Shown here: piece by piece, positions 55,764 through 64,000 of the stretch
How the letters are laid out: the number at the start of each line of letters is the position of its first letter
Numbering within the stretch: the first letter of the stretch is position 1
DNA from: Nonomuraea basaltis
GTDB taxonomy: Bacteria > Actinomycetota > Actinomycetes > Streptosporangiales > Streptosporangiaceae
DNA length: 64,000 nucleotides
Assembly (NCBI RefSeq): GCF_005893125.1
Contig: NZ_VCJS01000020.1
Location: 40,396-104,395, forward strand
Reading direction: 5' to 3'
Notes under the pieces: generated by a model
The model's database searches: none
Told to the model about the DNA's origin: nothing
Seen by the model: the letters and a program-made list of their open reading frames with translations, nothing else
Position numbers and translations under genes: made by a program

Positions 55764-55832
55764 AGGGTCATCATCCACTGCGAACGGCACGCCGTCATCA
55801 GACCTGAGGGCTAAGACGAGATCCTCCCCAGG

Positions 55833-55838
55833 TACGGT
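55833..55838 (+). promoter_or_regulatory. Leaderless -10 hexamer (TACGGT)
   Basis: TANNNT hexamer 6 nt before ATG 55845. Confidence 0.5.
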
Positions 55839-55844
55839 TCTGCC

Positions 55845-56435
55845 ATGGAGGTCATGACCCCGCGCGGGCCCGCGCGGGTCCAGGTGGACGAGGCGGCGCG
55901 GCCTCGGCTGCTGCTCGTGCTGACCCACGGGTCGGCCGGGGGAGTGGACGCTCCGGACCTGGTGGCCGTACGCGATGCCGCGCTCGGCGTGGGGGCCAGC
56001 GTGGCCAGGGTGTCGCAGGCGTTCAGGGTGGCGGGGGCGCGGGCGCCCGGCTCGCCGGTCAAGCAGGACGAGGCGTGGGAGACCGTCCTGGGGGAGCTTC
56101 GTGCGCGATGGCCCGGCCTGCCCGTCGTGCAGGGCGGGCGGAGCAACGGGGCGCGGGTCGCCTGCCGTACGGCCAAGGCGGTCGGCGCTGCGGCGGTGGT
56201 GGCGCTGGCGTTCCCGCTGCATCCGCCGGGGAAGCCCGAGCGTTCCAGGGCCGAGGAGCTACGCGGCGCCGGGGTGGATGTGCTGGTCGTCAACGGAGAC
56301 CGCGATCCCTTCGGGGTCCCCGACGCCGCGGATGCGGCGCGCTTGGTGGTGCTGCCGGGGGAGGGCCACGACCTGAAGCGGGACCCCGCCCGGGTGGGCG
56401 AGGTCGTGGCGGAGTGGATCACCCGCTACGCGTGA
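55845..56435 (+). CDS. Alpha/beta hydrolase, KANL3/Tex30 family
   Basis: 196 aa. The nucleophile elbow is GGRSNGARVA (Ser near residue 98), as in the G-x-S-x-G of the Tex30/KANL3 group. VVNGDRDPFG carries the acid and GEGHDLKR the catalytic His. Small, cytoplasmic, of unknown substrate. ATG at 55845 follows TACGGT by 6 nt. It converges on a DUF5999 gene with a single base between the stops. Confidence 0.84.
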   Translation: MEVMTPRGPARVQVDEAARPRLLLVLTHGSAGGVDAPDLVAVRDAALGVGASVARVSQAFRVAGARAPGSPVKQDEAWETVLGELRARWPGLPVVQGGRSNGARVACRTAKAVGAAAVVALAFPLHPPGKPERSRAEELRGAGVDVLVVNGDRDPFGVPDAADAARLVVLPGEGHDLKRDPARVGEVVAEWITRYA

Positions 56436-56436
56436 A

Positions 56437-56628
56437 TCAGGCTGCGCCGACCACCGGCCGGTGCGGGGCGATGGCAGTGCCGCTGGGCAGGAGCTCCCCG
56501 GTGTCCTCGAACAGTACGACGCCGTTGCAGAGCAGGCTCCATCCCTGCTCGGGGTGGCAGGCGACGGCGCGTGCCGCCTCGCGGTCGGGCGCCTCGGCAT
56601 CCGGACAGGCCGGGTCGTGCGGGCACAT
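56437..56628 (-). CDS. DUF5999 family protein
   Basis: 63 aa. MCPHDPACPDAEAPDREAA and the near-invariant HPEQGWSLLCNGVVLFEDTG mark this small actinobacterial family. Three or four cysteines in the N-terminal part could bind metal. ATG at 56628 has GGAGG 7 nt upstream, which decides the start over a longer open frame to 56730. Function unknown. Confidence 0.88.
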   Translation of the reverse strand: MCPHDPACPDAEAPDREAARAVACHPEQGWSLLCNGVVLFEDTGELLPSGTAIAPHRPVVGAA

Positions 56629-56730
56629 CGGCGTGCCTCCGATATCTCGTGGGATGCTCCCGTTGAGGGGCGGGAGCGGCTCGGGTTGTTGTCCTGGCAA
56701 GTGTGCGGTGTACGTCACATGTTCCGACAT

Positions 56731-56744
56731 AGTCCGTTCGGACT
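56731..56744. promoter_or_regulatory. Inverted repeat AGTCCG-TT-CGGACT
   Basis: 14-bp near-continuous palindrome about 100 bp upstream of the DUF5999 start and about 80 bp beyond the TetR gene's stop. Operator or short terminator. Confidence 0.4.
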
Positions 56745-56825
56745 GTTACAGGAGGGTCGCCGAACCGTGTGACCTTCGACACAGCGTGCCTTATGCAGGA
56801 TAACGGGCCAAGCGTGACACGCGCA

Positions 56826-57386
56826 TCACGTTTGCAAACCCTTGAGAAGAGCATCGAGTCCGCGCTCGAAGTCCACATCGGCTCTTTCATCCCGTCTTAC
56901 CCACTCGTCGACCTCAGGATCGGCCCAGCCGGACTGCTGCACCTCGACGGCCACGCTGCCGAACACGAACGCCCGCAGCGCGCGTACGGACTCCGCCGCG
57001 CTGCCCAGCCCGCCGTCGGCGAGCTGCTCGGTCTGCTCCCTGATGGCGAGGGCCGTGGCGCCCTTGGGCGGTTTCGTGAGCGCCAGAGCCAGGACGCCCG
57101 GGTGCTCGCGCAGCAGCTCCCGCTCCGCCCGGCACCACGCCTTGGCCGTCTCCTGCCAGGTCGGGCCCTGCTCCACGTGGACGGTGGTGACGTGCTCGGC
57201 CAGGGCGTCCATCAGCGCCTCCTTGCCCCGGGGCAGGTGGTGGTAGATGGCCATGGCCTCCACCTGCAGCGCGTCGCCCAGGCGGCGCATGGTGAGCCGG
57301 CGCAGGCCCTGGCTGTCGGCGATGTGGAGAGCGGCCTCGATGATGCGCTCGCGGGACAAGGGGACGGGTGGTCTCTTGGCGGGCAT
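56826..57386 (-). CDS. TetR-family repressor with TetR_C-type domain
   Basis: 186 aa. The HTH is LTMRRLGDALQVEAMAIYHHL (about residues 34-54), and the C-terminal part resembles the TetR/TetR_C class (ALRAFVFGSVAVEVQQSG). ATG at 57386 is preferred because TAAGAT (57394-57399) lies 7 nt upstream; ATG 57395 is the alternative. The palindrome TTACATAGTAA (57397-57407) overlaps that promoter element, so the gene probably represses itself. Inducer and further targets unknown. Confidence 0.85.
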   Translation of the reverse strand: MPAKRPPVPLSRERIIEAALHIADSQGLRRLTMRRLGDALQVEAMAIYHHLPRGKEALMDALAEHVTTVHVEQGPTWQETAKAWCRAERELLREHPGVLALALTKPPKGATALAIREQTEQLADGGLGSAAESVRALRAFVFGSVAVEVQQSGWADPEVDEWVRRDERADVDFERGLDALLKGLQT

Positions 57387-57393
57387 GATGATC

Positions 57394-57407
57394 ATCTTAC
57401 TATGTAA
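57394..57407 (-). promoter_or_regulatory. TetR auto-operator overlapping -10 element
   Basis: TTACATAGTAA (57397-57407) is a perfect inverted repeat (TTAC/GTAA) that overlaps the TAAGAT hexamer (57394-57399) of the TetR gene. Confidence 0.55.
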
Positions 57408-57499
57408 AGGGCGCCGCGCCGGGCTGATTTCGGATCGTGTCGCGAGACGGCGTACCCTTGGCGATTGAACGACTACCGGCTTGTGAAGGGGCAGATTCG

Positions 57500-57898
57500 A
57501 TGGCGTTTTTCCGTCCGCGGGTGAGCCGGGAGGCCGAGGTTCGCTACCACGCGGACCAGGAGATCTCCAAGAGTTACCCCGAGCTGCTCGAGAAGGCCCG
57601 GCAGGCCGAGCAGACGCTGAGGGAGCTGCGGGCCGCGGCGGCCGACGAGATCGAGCTGCTGGCCGCGGGGCGGGCGTTCGACAAGGCGCTGACCGACGCG
57701 CTGCGGGCGGCCGAGGCCGGCCAGCGGGCCATGTTCGGGGTGAAGGCGTACGACGATCGGATCGCGCGTCGCAAGGCCAAGGCCACGCCGGCCGGGAAGA
57801 TGTGGACGGCTGAGGTGGACCGGCTGCGGACGTTGCGCGAGGAGAACCGGATGTGGGGCATTCCGAGCGTCCCCCGTCCGCTGCCCGCGACCCGCTGA
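57500..57898 (+). CDS. Hypothetical coiled-coil protein
   Basis: 132 aa, highly charged and helical, from MAFFRPRVSREAEVRYHADQ through heptad-rich EQTLRELRAAAADEIELLA to a basic centre (ARRKAKA). ATG at 57500 has GAAGGGG upstream. No domain recognised. It stands alone between the TetR gene and rpoD, which converge on and follow it respectively. Confidence 0.72.
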   Translation: MAFFRPRVSREAEVRYHADQEISKSYPELLEKARQAEQTLRELRAAAADEIELLAAGRAFDKALTDALRAAEAGQRAMFGVKAYDDRIARRKAKATPAGKMWTAEVDRLRTLREENRMWGIPSVPRPLPATR

Positions 57899-58073
57899 CC
57901 TGTCTGCGGATTCACCGGCCGGCTTAAGACCCGTCGGCCGTCGTCGTCGCTGCTCGTGAGCGGCCGTTCGCCCTGAGCGGGTCGGCCGCCGTGCGTGTTG
58001 CGCCGGGCTTCGCCGTGCCAGATCTCGCTGACCCGGCGGTCTGAGGGCACGCGTGGGGGTGGCAAATGGAAGA

Positions 58074-58101
58074 AGCCCCGGTCACGTGATGTGCCGGGGC
58101 T
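58074..58101. terminator. rpoD terminator
   Basis: AGCCCCGG (58074-58081) pairs with CCGGGGCT (58094-58101). On the minus strand it is followed by a T-rich TTCTTCCATTT run, a typical intrinsic terminator 7 bp after the rpoD stop. Confidence 0.78.
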
Positions 58102-58107
58102 CCGGGG

Positions 58108-59496
58108 TCAGCTGGCCCAGTCGAGCAGCGGGCGGGTGTTGCTCGGGTGGCGCAGCTTGGAGAGCGACTCCTTCTCGAGCTGCCGGATCCGCTCCCGGGT
58201 CAGCCCCAGGTGCTTGCCGATCTCGTCCAAGGTGTGCGGCTTGCCGTCCACCAGGCCGAAGCGCAGAGCCATGATCTTCGCCTCCCGGGGGGAGAGGTTT
58301 TCGAGCACGCCGCGCAGCTGGTCGCCCAGCAGCTGGCGGTCGACGATCTCCGAGGCCTCCGGTGAGTCGACGTCCTCGATGAGGTCGCCGATCGTGGTCT
58401 CCCCGTCCTCGCCGATCGTCGCGTTCAGCGAGATCGGCTGGCGGCTGGTGCGCAGCAGCTCCTCGATCTGGTCGGGAGTCTTGTCCAGCTCGACCGCCAG
58501 TTCCTCGGGCGTGGGCTCGCGCCCCAGGCGCTGGTGCATGTCACGCTCGATCCGCGACAGCTTGGAGAGCATCTCCAGCACGTGTACGGGCAGCCGGATC
58601 GTCCGGGCCGAGTCGGCGAAGCCGCGCTGGATGGCCTGCCTGATCCACCACATGGCGTACGTGGAGAACTTGAAGCCCTTGGTGTAGTCGAACTTCTCCA
58701 CGGCTCTGATCAGCCCCAGGTTGCCCTCCTGGACGACGTCCAGCAGGGACATGCCGCGGTCGGTGTACTTCTTGGCGACCGAGACCACCAGGCGGAGGTT
58801 GGCCTCCAGCATGTGGTCCTTTGCCCGCCTGCCGTCCTCGACGACCATCCGCAGGTCATCCTGGGCGGCGGGGGACAGCTCGGGGTGGGTCTCCAGCTTG
58901 TACTCGGCGTACAGGCCGGCCTCGATCCGCCGGGCAAGCTCGACCTCCTGCGCCGCGGTGAGCAGCGTGCGGCGGCCGATGGACTTGAGGTAGGTGTGCA
59001 CCGAGTCGCCCATGACCGACTGCGTGTCGTCCAGGTCGACCTGCTCGGTCTCGATCTCGGTGTCGGCGGTGATGACCAGGTCGTCGGGCAGGTCCTCCAC
59101 GTGCTCCGGCTTGGGCTCGGGCGGGGTGACGCCCTGAGCCGCGTCCGGCGTGGCGTTTTTTGCCTCGGCGGCCGTGCGGCCGGTAGCCTTGGCTCGCGAA
59201 GTCGAAGGCTTCTTCGAAGCGGCTGACGCCTGCTCCGCGGCGGACTTCTGCTGAGTGCTCTTCCTGGTTGTGGTCTTCTTGGGGGCGGACTTGCTGAGAG
59301 ACGGCTCGTTCTCGGCGGCCAGGCTCACGCCGGCCTCCGACAGTTCGCGCAGTATCGTGCGGCCCTCCGAGGGGCTGATCCCGGCATCGGCGAACGCGTC
59401 ACGCAGCTCCGCCAGAGAAAGGTGACCCTGGGCTCGCCCTCGTTCAAGCAGTTGGTCGAGAGTCGCGGGTGGGGTCGCCACGGCGGTTCTGGGCAT
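58108..59496 (-). CDS. rpoD: Principal RNA polymerase sigma factor (RpoD/HrdB/SigA)
   Basis: 462 aa. An N-terminal region 1.1-like part and a Lys/Ala/Ser-rich linker (about 60-130) precede conserved regions 1.2 ([16 protein letters not shown]), 2 ([38 protein letters not shown]), 3 and 4 ([19 protein letters not shown]). The family-typical C-terminus LLDWAS closes it. ATG at 59496 has GGAGG 7 nt upstream. Directs housekeeping transcription, including the TANNNT-type promoters noted throughout this window. Confidence 0.96.
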   Translation of the reverse strand: MPRTAVATPPATLDQLLERGRAQGHLSLAELRDAFADAGISPSEGRTILRELSEAGVSLAAENEPSLSKSAPKKTTTRKSTQQKSAAEQASAASKKPSTSRAKATGRTAAEAKNATPDAAQGVTPPEPKPEHVEDLPDDLVITADTEIETEQVDLDDTQSVMGDSVHTYLKSIGRRTLLTAAQEVELARRIEAGLYAEYKLETHPELSPAAQDDLRMVVEDGRRAKDHMLEANLRLVVSVAKKYTDRGMSLLDVVQEGNLGLIRAVEKFDYTKGFKFSTYAMWWIRQAIQRGFADSARTIRLPVHVLEMLSKLSRIERDMHQRLGREPTPEELAVELDKTPDQIEELLRTSRQPISLNATIGEDGETTIGDLIEDVDSPEASEIVDRQLLGDQLRGVLENLSPREAKIMALRFGLVDGKPHTLDEIGKHLGLTRERIRQLEKESLSKLRHPSNTRPLLDWAS

Positions 59497-59634
59497 GAGG
59501 ACACCTCCTCCGTACGGAGTAGAACGATCAGGCAGGTTGTGGCAGGGCGCGGCGTCAATGTCCGCACGGCGCACCAGTATCAATAACGCCATTCGCCGTC
59601 ATTTGTTCCCGCGCGGACGAAAAGCCCGGAAAAG

Positions 59635-59662
59635 GGGCGGATCGCCCACCGGCGAGCCGCCC
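59635..59662. terminator. Terminator of the small secreted protein gene
   Basis: GGGCGG (59635-59640) and TCGCC pair with GGCGA and CCGCCC (to 59662), interrupted by one A-G mismatch. Read on the minus strand it ends in CCTTTTCC, an intrinsic terminator. Confidence 0.65.
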
Positions 59663-59674
59663 GCACGCGGACTC

Positions 59675-59998
59675 TTACTCGGTCACGTCGATCTCTCCGA
59701 CCGGGACCTCAGGCATGGGCATGGGCTCGGCGCCTTCCATGCGCTCGTCCGTCCAGTATTCGAGGACCTTGCCGGGGTCGGGGTTGACCTCCTCGGAGAC
59801 CACGATGTCGTCGTCAGTGGTCTCGGGGGCCGGCTGGTCCGGCTGGCTGGACGGTGACGCCTTCTCCACCACGGCTCTGGTCTCCTTGCTGACCTGATCG
59901 AGCTTGCCCGCCGAGGCAGCTGCCGCGACCGAGGCGCCTCCGACGACGATGACGCCGACGACGGCCGCGGATGCCCACATCTTGCGGGTCTGGTTCAT
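59675..59998 (-). CDS. Small exported or membrane-anchored acidic protein
   Basis: 107 aa. A signal-like segment (MWASAAVVGVIVVGGASVAAAASA) is followed by an acidic, proline-rich region (QPDQPAPETTDDDIVVSEE). The frame is open far upstream, but ATG at 59998 with GGAGG 9-10 nt before it gives the natural start. No domain recognised. Lies between rpoD and menE with its own terminator. Confidence 0.7.
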   Translation of the reverse strand: MNQTRKMWASAAVVGVIVVGGASVAAAASAGKLDQVSKETRAVVEKASPSSQPDQPAPETTDDDIVVSEEVNPDPGKVLEYWTDERMEGAEPMPMPEVPVGEIDVTE

Positions 59999-60041
59999 GA
60001 AGGCTCCCTCCTTCTCCTCACTATGACGCAGCCGCAACTCG

Positions 60042-61190
60042 TCAGGTTCCTGCCCTAAGTCGTACCAGATCGGTCTTGCCGTTGGGCAGCAGAGGCAGGG
60101 CGGCGACGAGGCGCAAGTCGCGCGGGGCGGCATGGGCGGGAAGCCTATCGCGGGAGTATGCCCGCAGTTGGGCAAGCGTTGGGGGTGTGTCGGGGTTGGC
60201 GGGCACCACGACGGCCGTGACGAGCTCGCCCCATTCGGGATCGGGCACACCGATCACGGTCACGTCGGCGACCTCGGGATGGGTGCCGAGCACGGCGGTC
60301 ACGGCGGTGGCCACGACCTTCTCGCCGCCGGTGTTGATGACGTCGTCGGCCCGGCCCAGCACCCGCAGCCGCCCGCCGGTCAGCTCCCCCAGGTCGGAGG
60401 TGACGAACCAGCCGCCGTCGAACGGCGCGGGGCCGCCGAAGCGGTAGCCGGAGAACAGCACGGGGCCGGCGATCCTGATCAGGCCGTCGTCACCGACTTT
60501 GAGATCTACATTGTAAAGGGGCTGGCCGTCGTACACGCAGCCGCCGCACGTTTCGCTCATCCCGTACGTCGTCACCACCCTCGCGCCGAGGTCCCGGGCC
60601 TGCTCCAGCAGGTCGGGCCGGGGCGCGGCGCCGCCGAGCAGGATCGTGCGGAACACCGACAGGTCGGACCCCAGCTCCACGAGCCGGTGCAGCTGGGTGG
60701 GCACAAGCGAGACGTGGTCGGCGCCGGAATCCAGGACGGCGCGCGGGTCGAACCGGGCATGGATGATCGGCTCGCTGTCCGACAGCAGGGCACGCACCAG
60801 GACCTGGAGGCCGGAGACGTGGGAGACGGGCAGGCAGCACAGCCAGCGCTCGCCCTTGGACGCCTCGACGCGCCGCAGGGAGGCCGCCGCGGAGGCGCGC
60901 AGCGCGGTGGCCGGCAGCATCACGCCCTTGGGCGCGCCGGTGCTGCCGCTGGTGGCGATCACGATCGCCACGTCGGCGGGCACGCCCGCGCCGTCGTCCC
61001 TGATCGCCCCGTCGACGTGGGTGGGGCGCAGCGCGGCGAGGGCGGCGCCGGCGGCGTGGCCGGGAGGGAGGGGCAGGACGGCGGGGCCGTCGCCGTCGAG
61101 CGCGGCCCGGATCGCCGTGAACAGCGCGGGTCCCGGAGGCTGCACAATGGCATGCAGCGGACGGTCCGGATGCGACGGGTTCCTCCACAT
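60042..61190 (-). CDS. menE: o-succinylbenzoate-CoA ligase
   Basis: 382 aa ANL-superfamily enzyme, at the short end for MenE. The P-loop is ATSGSTGAPKG (near residues 67-77), with TTYGMSETCGG, SDLGELTGGRLRVLGRADD (adenylate-binding) and the catalytic Lys in LPNGKTDLVRL. It joins o-succinylbenzoate and CoA on the way to menaquinone. ATG at 61190 is preceded by TAACCT (61198-61203) at 7 nt. It diverges from menC-menD, which supports the call. A 17-mer shared with 2399-2415 falls within its coding sequence. Confidence 0.9.
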   Translation of the reverse strand: MWRNPSHPDRPLHAIVQPPGPALFTAIRAALDGDGPAVLPLPPGHAAGAALAALRPTHVDGAIRDDGAGVPADVAIVIATSGSTGAPKGVMLPATALRASAAASLRRVEASKGERWLCCLPVSHVSGLQVLVRALLSDSEPIIHARFDPRAVLDSGADHVSLVPTQLHRLVELGSDLSVFRTILLGGAAPRPDLLEQARDLGARVVTTYGMSETCGGCVYDGQPLYNVDLKVGDDGLIRIAGPVLFSGYRFGGPAPFDGGWFVTSDLGELTGGRLRVLGRADDVINTGGEKVVATAVTAVLGTHPEVADVTVIGVPDPEWGELVTAVVVPANPDTPPTLAQLRAYSRDRLPAHAAPRDLRLVAALPLLPNGKTDLVRLRAGT

Positions 61191-61197
61191 GCTCGTA

Positions 61198-61203
61198 AGG
61201 TTA
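61198..61203 (-). promoter_or_regulatory. Leaderless -10 hexamer (TAACCT)
   Basis: TANNNT hexamer 7 nt before menE ATG 61190. Confidence 0.45.
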
Positions 61204-61247
61204 ATGGCGACACGTCGGACTGCGGCGCAGGGAAAGCGGGGAGGGTC

Positions 61248-62183
61248 GTGACGCGTTCTCCCGGGGCTCCCGTGGTCTTCCGGATCCCGATGCGCACGCG
61301 TTTCCGGGGGCAGACCGTCAGGGAAGGGGTGCTGCTGCCCGGCCCGGCGGGGTGGGGCGAGTTCTCCCCGTTCCCTGAATACGGCCCGCGCGAGTGCGCC
61401 CGCTGGCTGGCGTGCGCCCGCGAGGCGGCGTTCGAGGGCTGGCCGGAGCCGGTGCGCGACAGCGTCCCGGTCAACGCGACCGTGCCCGCCGTGGACGCCG
61501 AGCAGGCGCATGAGCTGGTGCGGCGCTCGGGCTGCGGCACGGCGAAGGTCAAGGTGGCCGAGCCCGGGCAGACCTTCGACGACGACGTGGCCAGGGTGGA
61601 GGCCGTGCGCGACGCGCTGGGCCCCTCGGGTCGGCTGCGGATCGACGTCAACGGCGCGTGGAGCGTCGAGGAGGCCGTGCCGCGGCTGAAGCGGCTCGAC
61701 CGGTTCGACCTGGAGTACGCCGAGCAGCCGTGCGCCACCCTGGAGGAGCTGGCGGCGGTGCGGCGGGCCTGCGACGTGCCGATCGCGGCCGACGAGTCGA
61801 TCCGGCGGGCGGACGACCCGCTGCGGGTCAGGGCCGCCGAGGCGGCCGACATCGCGGTGGTCAAGGTGCAGCCCCTGGGCGGGGTGCGCAACGCGCTGCG
61901 CGTGGTGGAGGCGTGCGGGCTGCCCGCCGTGGTCTCCAGCGCGGTGGAGACGTCCGTGGGGCTGGCGGCGGGGCTGGCGCTGGCCGCCGCGCTGCCGTCG
62001 TTGCCGTACGCGTGCGGGCTCGGCACGATGTCGCTGCTGTCGGGCGACGTGGTGGACGACTCGCTGGTGCCTGTGGACGGATGGCTGGCGGTACGCCGCC
62101 CAACAGTGAATCTTCAGCTTTTGTCGGCATTTGAGATTGAATCCCCCCAGTGGCTTCGCCGGATGCAGGAGGCGTCACGTTGA
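61248..62183 (+). CDS. menC: o-succinylbenzoate synthase
   Basis: 311 aa enolase-superfamily enzyme. Lys pair KVKVAEPG (near residues 103-106), metal Asp in IDVNGAWS, Glu in EYAEQP, IAADESI and the second-lysine region VVKVQPLGG are all in order. It dehydrates SHCHC to o-succinylbenzoate. GTG at 61248 has GGGGAGG just upstream. The stop overlaps the TTG start of menD by 4 bp (TTGA), so menC and menD are translationally coupled. Confidence 0.92.
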   Translation: MTRSPGAPVVFRIPMRTRFRGQTVREGVLLPGPAGWGEFSPFPEYGPRECARWLACAREAAFEGWPEPVRDSVPVNATVPAVDAEQAHELVRRSGCGTAKVKVAEPGQTFDDDVARVEAVRDALGPSGRLRIDVNGAWSVEEAVPRLKRLDRFDLEYAEQPCATLEELAAVRRACDVPIAADESIRRADDPLRVRAAEAADIAVVKVQPLGGVRNALRVVEACGLPAVVSSAVETSVGLAAGLALAAALPSLPYACGLGTMSLLSGDVVDDSLVPVDGWLAVRRPTVNLQLLSAFEIESPQWLRRMQEASR

Positions 62184-63841
62184 ACCCCGCCACCGCGCTG
62201 GCCACGGTGCTGGTCGACGAGCTGGTGCGCTGCGGCCTGACCGACGTGGTGCTGGCCCCCGGCTCGCGCTCCGCCCCCCTGGCGCTGGCGCTGCACGCCG
62301 AGTCGCGGGTGCGCCTGCACGTGCGCATCGACGAGCGCTCGGCGTCATATCTGGCGCTCGGGCTGGCCAAGCGCGCCGAGCGGCCGGTCGCGCTGATCTG
62401 CTCCTCCGGCACCGCCACCGCGAACTTCCACCCGGCCGTGATCGAGGCCGGCGAGTCGGGCGTGCCGCTGCTGGTGCTCACCGCCGACCGCCCGCCCGAG
62501 CTGCGCGGCACCGGCGCCAACCAGACGATCGACCAGATCAAGATGTACGGCGCCGCGACCCGCTGGTTCGCCGAGGTCGGCGTGCCGGAGGACCGCCCGG
62601 GGCAGGTGGCGTACTGGCGCTCGCTGGCCTGCCGCGCCTACCAGCGCGCCGCGGGCCCGGCCGGCCCCGGCCCGGTGCACCTCAACCTGGCCTTCAGGGA
62701 GCCGCTGATCCCCGACGGCGACACCACCTGGTGCGAGCCGCTCGACGGCGGCGCGAACGGCCCCTGGGTGCGGGCCAGGGTCGCGCCCCCGCCGATCGCC
62801 CTGCACATCCCGCCGACCCGGCGCGGCGTGCTGGTCGTCGGCGACGGCGCCGCGAACGTGCGCCGCTACGTGGCCGCCGCCGGCATGGCGGGCTGGCCGG
62901 TGCTGTCGGAGCCGAACGGCGGCGCCCGCTACGGCGACCACGCCATCTCGACCTACCACTACCTGCTGGGCACCCCCGAGTTCGCCGACACCCACCGGCC
63001 CGACGTGGTGGTCACGCTCGGCCGCCCCGGGCTGTCGCGGCCGCTGCTGTCGTGGCTGAAGCGGGCCGAGGAGCACATCGTGGTGGCGCCCGACCTGGAC
63101 CGCTGGCCCGACCCGACCAGGTCGGCCACGCAGGTGGCGCAGGCGGTGGAGATCCCCGTCGCCTCCGGCGACGACAGCTGGCTGCACGCCTGGCGGCAGG
63201 CCGACCAGGCGGCCAGGGCGGCCGTGGACGAGGTGCTCGACACCTCGGGCACCAGCGAGCCGCGCCTGGCCAGGGACCTGGTGGACGCGCTGCCCAACGG
63301 GGCGCTGCTGTTCTGCGGGTCATCGATGCCGATCCGCGACCTGGACCAGGCGATGCGGCCGCGGCGCGGCATCAGGCTGATGGCCAACCGGGGCGCCTCC
63401 GGCATCGACGGGCTGGTGTCGGCCGCGATGGGGGCGGCGCTCGCGCACAACGGGCCCGCCTTCGCGCTGCTCGGCGACCTGACGTTCCTGCACGACCAGA
63501 ACGGGCTGATCCTGGGGCCCCGCGAGCCCCGGCCGGACCTGTGCTTCGTGGTCGTGAACAACGACGGCGGCGGCATCTTCTCGCTCCTGCCCCAGGCGGC
63601 GGTGCGCGACCCGTTCGAGCGGGTCTTCGGCACGCCGCACGGGGTCGACCTCGGGTACACCGCGGCCGCGACGGGGACGCCGTACACGCTGGTGTCGGAC
63701 ATCGCCGACCTGCAGAAGGCGCTGCGCGGCGAGGGGCCGCGCGTGGTCGAGGTGCGCACTGACCGCGAGGAGAACGTCCTCGTGCACGCCCGCCTGCGCG
63801 ACGCGGCGCAGGAGGCCGTCCGCGCCGGCCTGGGTCACTAG
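62180..63841 (+). CDS. menD: SEPHCHC synthase (2-oxoglutarate decarboxylase type)
   Basis: 553 aa ThDP enzyme. APGSRSAPLALAL and SSGTATANFHPAVIEA belong to the N-terminal PYR domain, TADRPPELRGTGANQTIDQ is a MenD signature, and the ThDP-binding GDLTFLHDQNGL and NNDGGGIFSLLP lie at the C-terminus. It joins isochorismate and 2-oxoglutarate-derived succinic semialdehyde in menaquinone synthesis. The frame is open to 62150, but TTG at 62180 with AGGAGG 7 nt upstream is the better start and gives the menC coupling. It converges on a truncated gene with the stops sharing CTAG. Confidence 0.94.
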   Translation: MNPATALATVLVDELVRCGLTDVVLAPGSRSAPLALALHAESRVRLHVRIDERSASYLALGLAKRAERPVALICSSGTATANFHPAVIEAGESGVPLLVLTADRPPELRGTGANQTIDQIKMYGAATRWFAEVGVPEDRPGQVAYWRSLACRAYQRAAGPAGPGPVHLNLAFREPLIPDGDTTWCEPLDGGANGPWVRARVAPPPIALHIPPTRRGVLVVGDGAANVRRYVAAAGMAGWPVLSEPNGGARYGDHAISTYHYLLGTPEFADTHRPDVVVTLGRPGLSRPLLSWLKRAEEHIVVAPDLDRWPDPTRSATQVAQAVEIPVASGDDSWLHAWRQADQAARAAVDEVLDTSGTSEPRLARDLVDALPNGALLFCGSSMPIRDLDQAMRPRRGIRLMANRGASGIDGLVSAAMGAALAHNGPAFALLGDLTFLHDQNGLILGPREPRPDLCFVVVNNDGGGIFSLLPQAAVRDPFERVFGTPHGVDLGYTAAATGTPYTLVSDIADLQKALRGEGPRVVEVRTDREENVLVHARLRDAAQEAVRAGLGH

Positions 63842-63985
63842 CCGCCGAGCGTGTCGAGCAGGCGGTTGAGCGGGCTGTCCAGGCCGTAGCGGTCGGCCAG
63901 GCGCACGAGCGCCTCGGGGTCGCGCGGCTTGGCCGGCAGGGCCAGGTCGGCGGCCGGGAGCGGGGCGTCGGGGGCCACCTCGACG
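63838..63985 (-). CDS. C-terminal fragment, possibly 5'-3' exonuclease-like (cut by contig end)
   Basis: About 48 codons before the adaptor: ALPAKPRDPEALVRLADRYG and then LDSPLNRLLDTLGG-stop. The pattern recalls the C-terminal end of actinobacterial 5'-3' exonucleases (PolA-type N-domain proteins), but the evidence is thin. Stop is TAG at 63838-63840, sharing bases with the menD stop. The gene is truncated by the end of the sequence. Confidence 0.45.
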
Positions 63986-64000
63986 CTGTCTCTTATACAC
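63986..64000. other. Untrimmed Nextera/Tn5 mosaic-end adaptor
   Basis: CTGTCTCTTATACAC equals the first 15 bases of the Tn5 mosaic end used in Nextera libraries. Genomic sequence ends at 63985. Reading the minus strand through it gives an artefactual protein start (MYKRQ). Confidence 0.95.

Noticed and set aside
60503..60519. Operator inside menE
   Set aside because: The 17-mer matches 2399-2415 but encodes conserved menE residues (YNVDL); chance or codon constraint is as likely.
63320..64000. Minus-strand reading frame starting MYKRQ
   Set aside because: Its start is translated Nextera adaptor and the body is antisense to menD.

Overview
High-GC (about 70% or more) actinobacterial chromosomal DNA. 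The gene content and order (fused trpEG with a Trp leader peptide, garA-ftsR-DUF151-merR-gcvP, rpoD/HrdB, menE/menC/menD, MctP-type symporter with DUF3311, DUF5999, DUF4394, DUF6285) point to a filamentous actinomycete, most likely Streptosporangiales (Nonomuraea-like). That placement is inference from gene content, not a phylogeny. The last 15 bases match the Tn5/Nextera mosaic end, so the right edge is a contig end carrying untrimmed adaptor.

Layout. 1-2.4 kb: an uncharacterised leftward three-gene cassette (partial gene at the edge, RecB/Cas4-like PD-(D/E)XK nuclease with a cysteine cluster, coiled-coil unknown) separated by short tandem duplications. 2.4-9.7 kb: a methyltransferase, a small membrane protein with a TetR regulator behind a structured leader, a two-gene ABC transporter, a phosphotransferase/acyl-CoA dehydrogenase pair, a CPBP membrane protein and DUF6285. 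9.7-16.8 kb: DUF3311 + monocarboxylate symporter, VOC and SDR proteins, WYL regulator overlapping a CocE/NonD hydrolase, secreted DUF4394 protein. 16.9-22 kb: a large secreted subtilisin with malectin-like C-terminus and a GT-C glycosyltransferase. 22-27 kb: trp promoter, Trp leader peptide, attenuator, trpEG, an amidohydrolase and thyX.

27-34 kb: a BNR-repeat protein with a MoaD/ThiS-fold partner, an XRE regulator, two secreted sialidase-type BNR proteins and a flavohemoglobin. 34-40 kb: SnoaL-tailed ECF sigma factor, decayed HxlR remnant, PuuD-like protein lacking its nucleophile, HSL-type hydrolase, enoyl-CoA hydratase, acyl-CoA dehydrogenase, methyltransferase. 40-50.5 kb: two-component system, trpF, GNAT, CDP-alcohol phosphatidyltransferase, a nucleotidyltransferase/phosphomannomutase-like fusion, garA, ftsR, DUF151 and a MerR regulator. 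50.5-64 kb: tandem glycine riboswitch and gcvP, a TPR protein, small proteins, a TetR repressor with a probable auto-operator, rpoD, a small secreted protein, menE diverging from menC-menD, and a truncated gene at the contig end.

Expression signals are legible. At least fourteen starts are preceded at 6-7 nt by a TANNNT hexamer and no obvious Shine-Dalgarno, the signature of leaderless mRNAs; one of these is the Trp leader peptide itself. Perfect hairpins close most convergent pairs. Several gene ends carry short tandem duplications that include the start or stop codon. No CRISPR array, tRNA, rRNA or insertion sequence was found.
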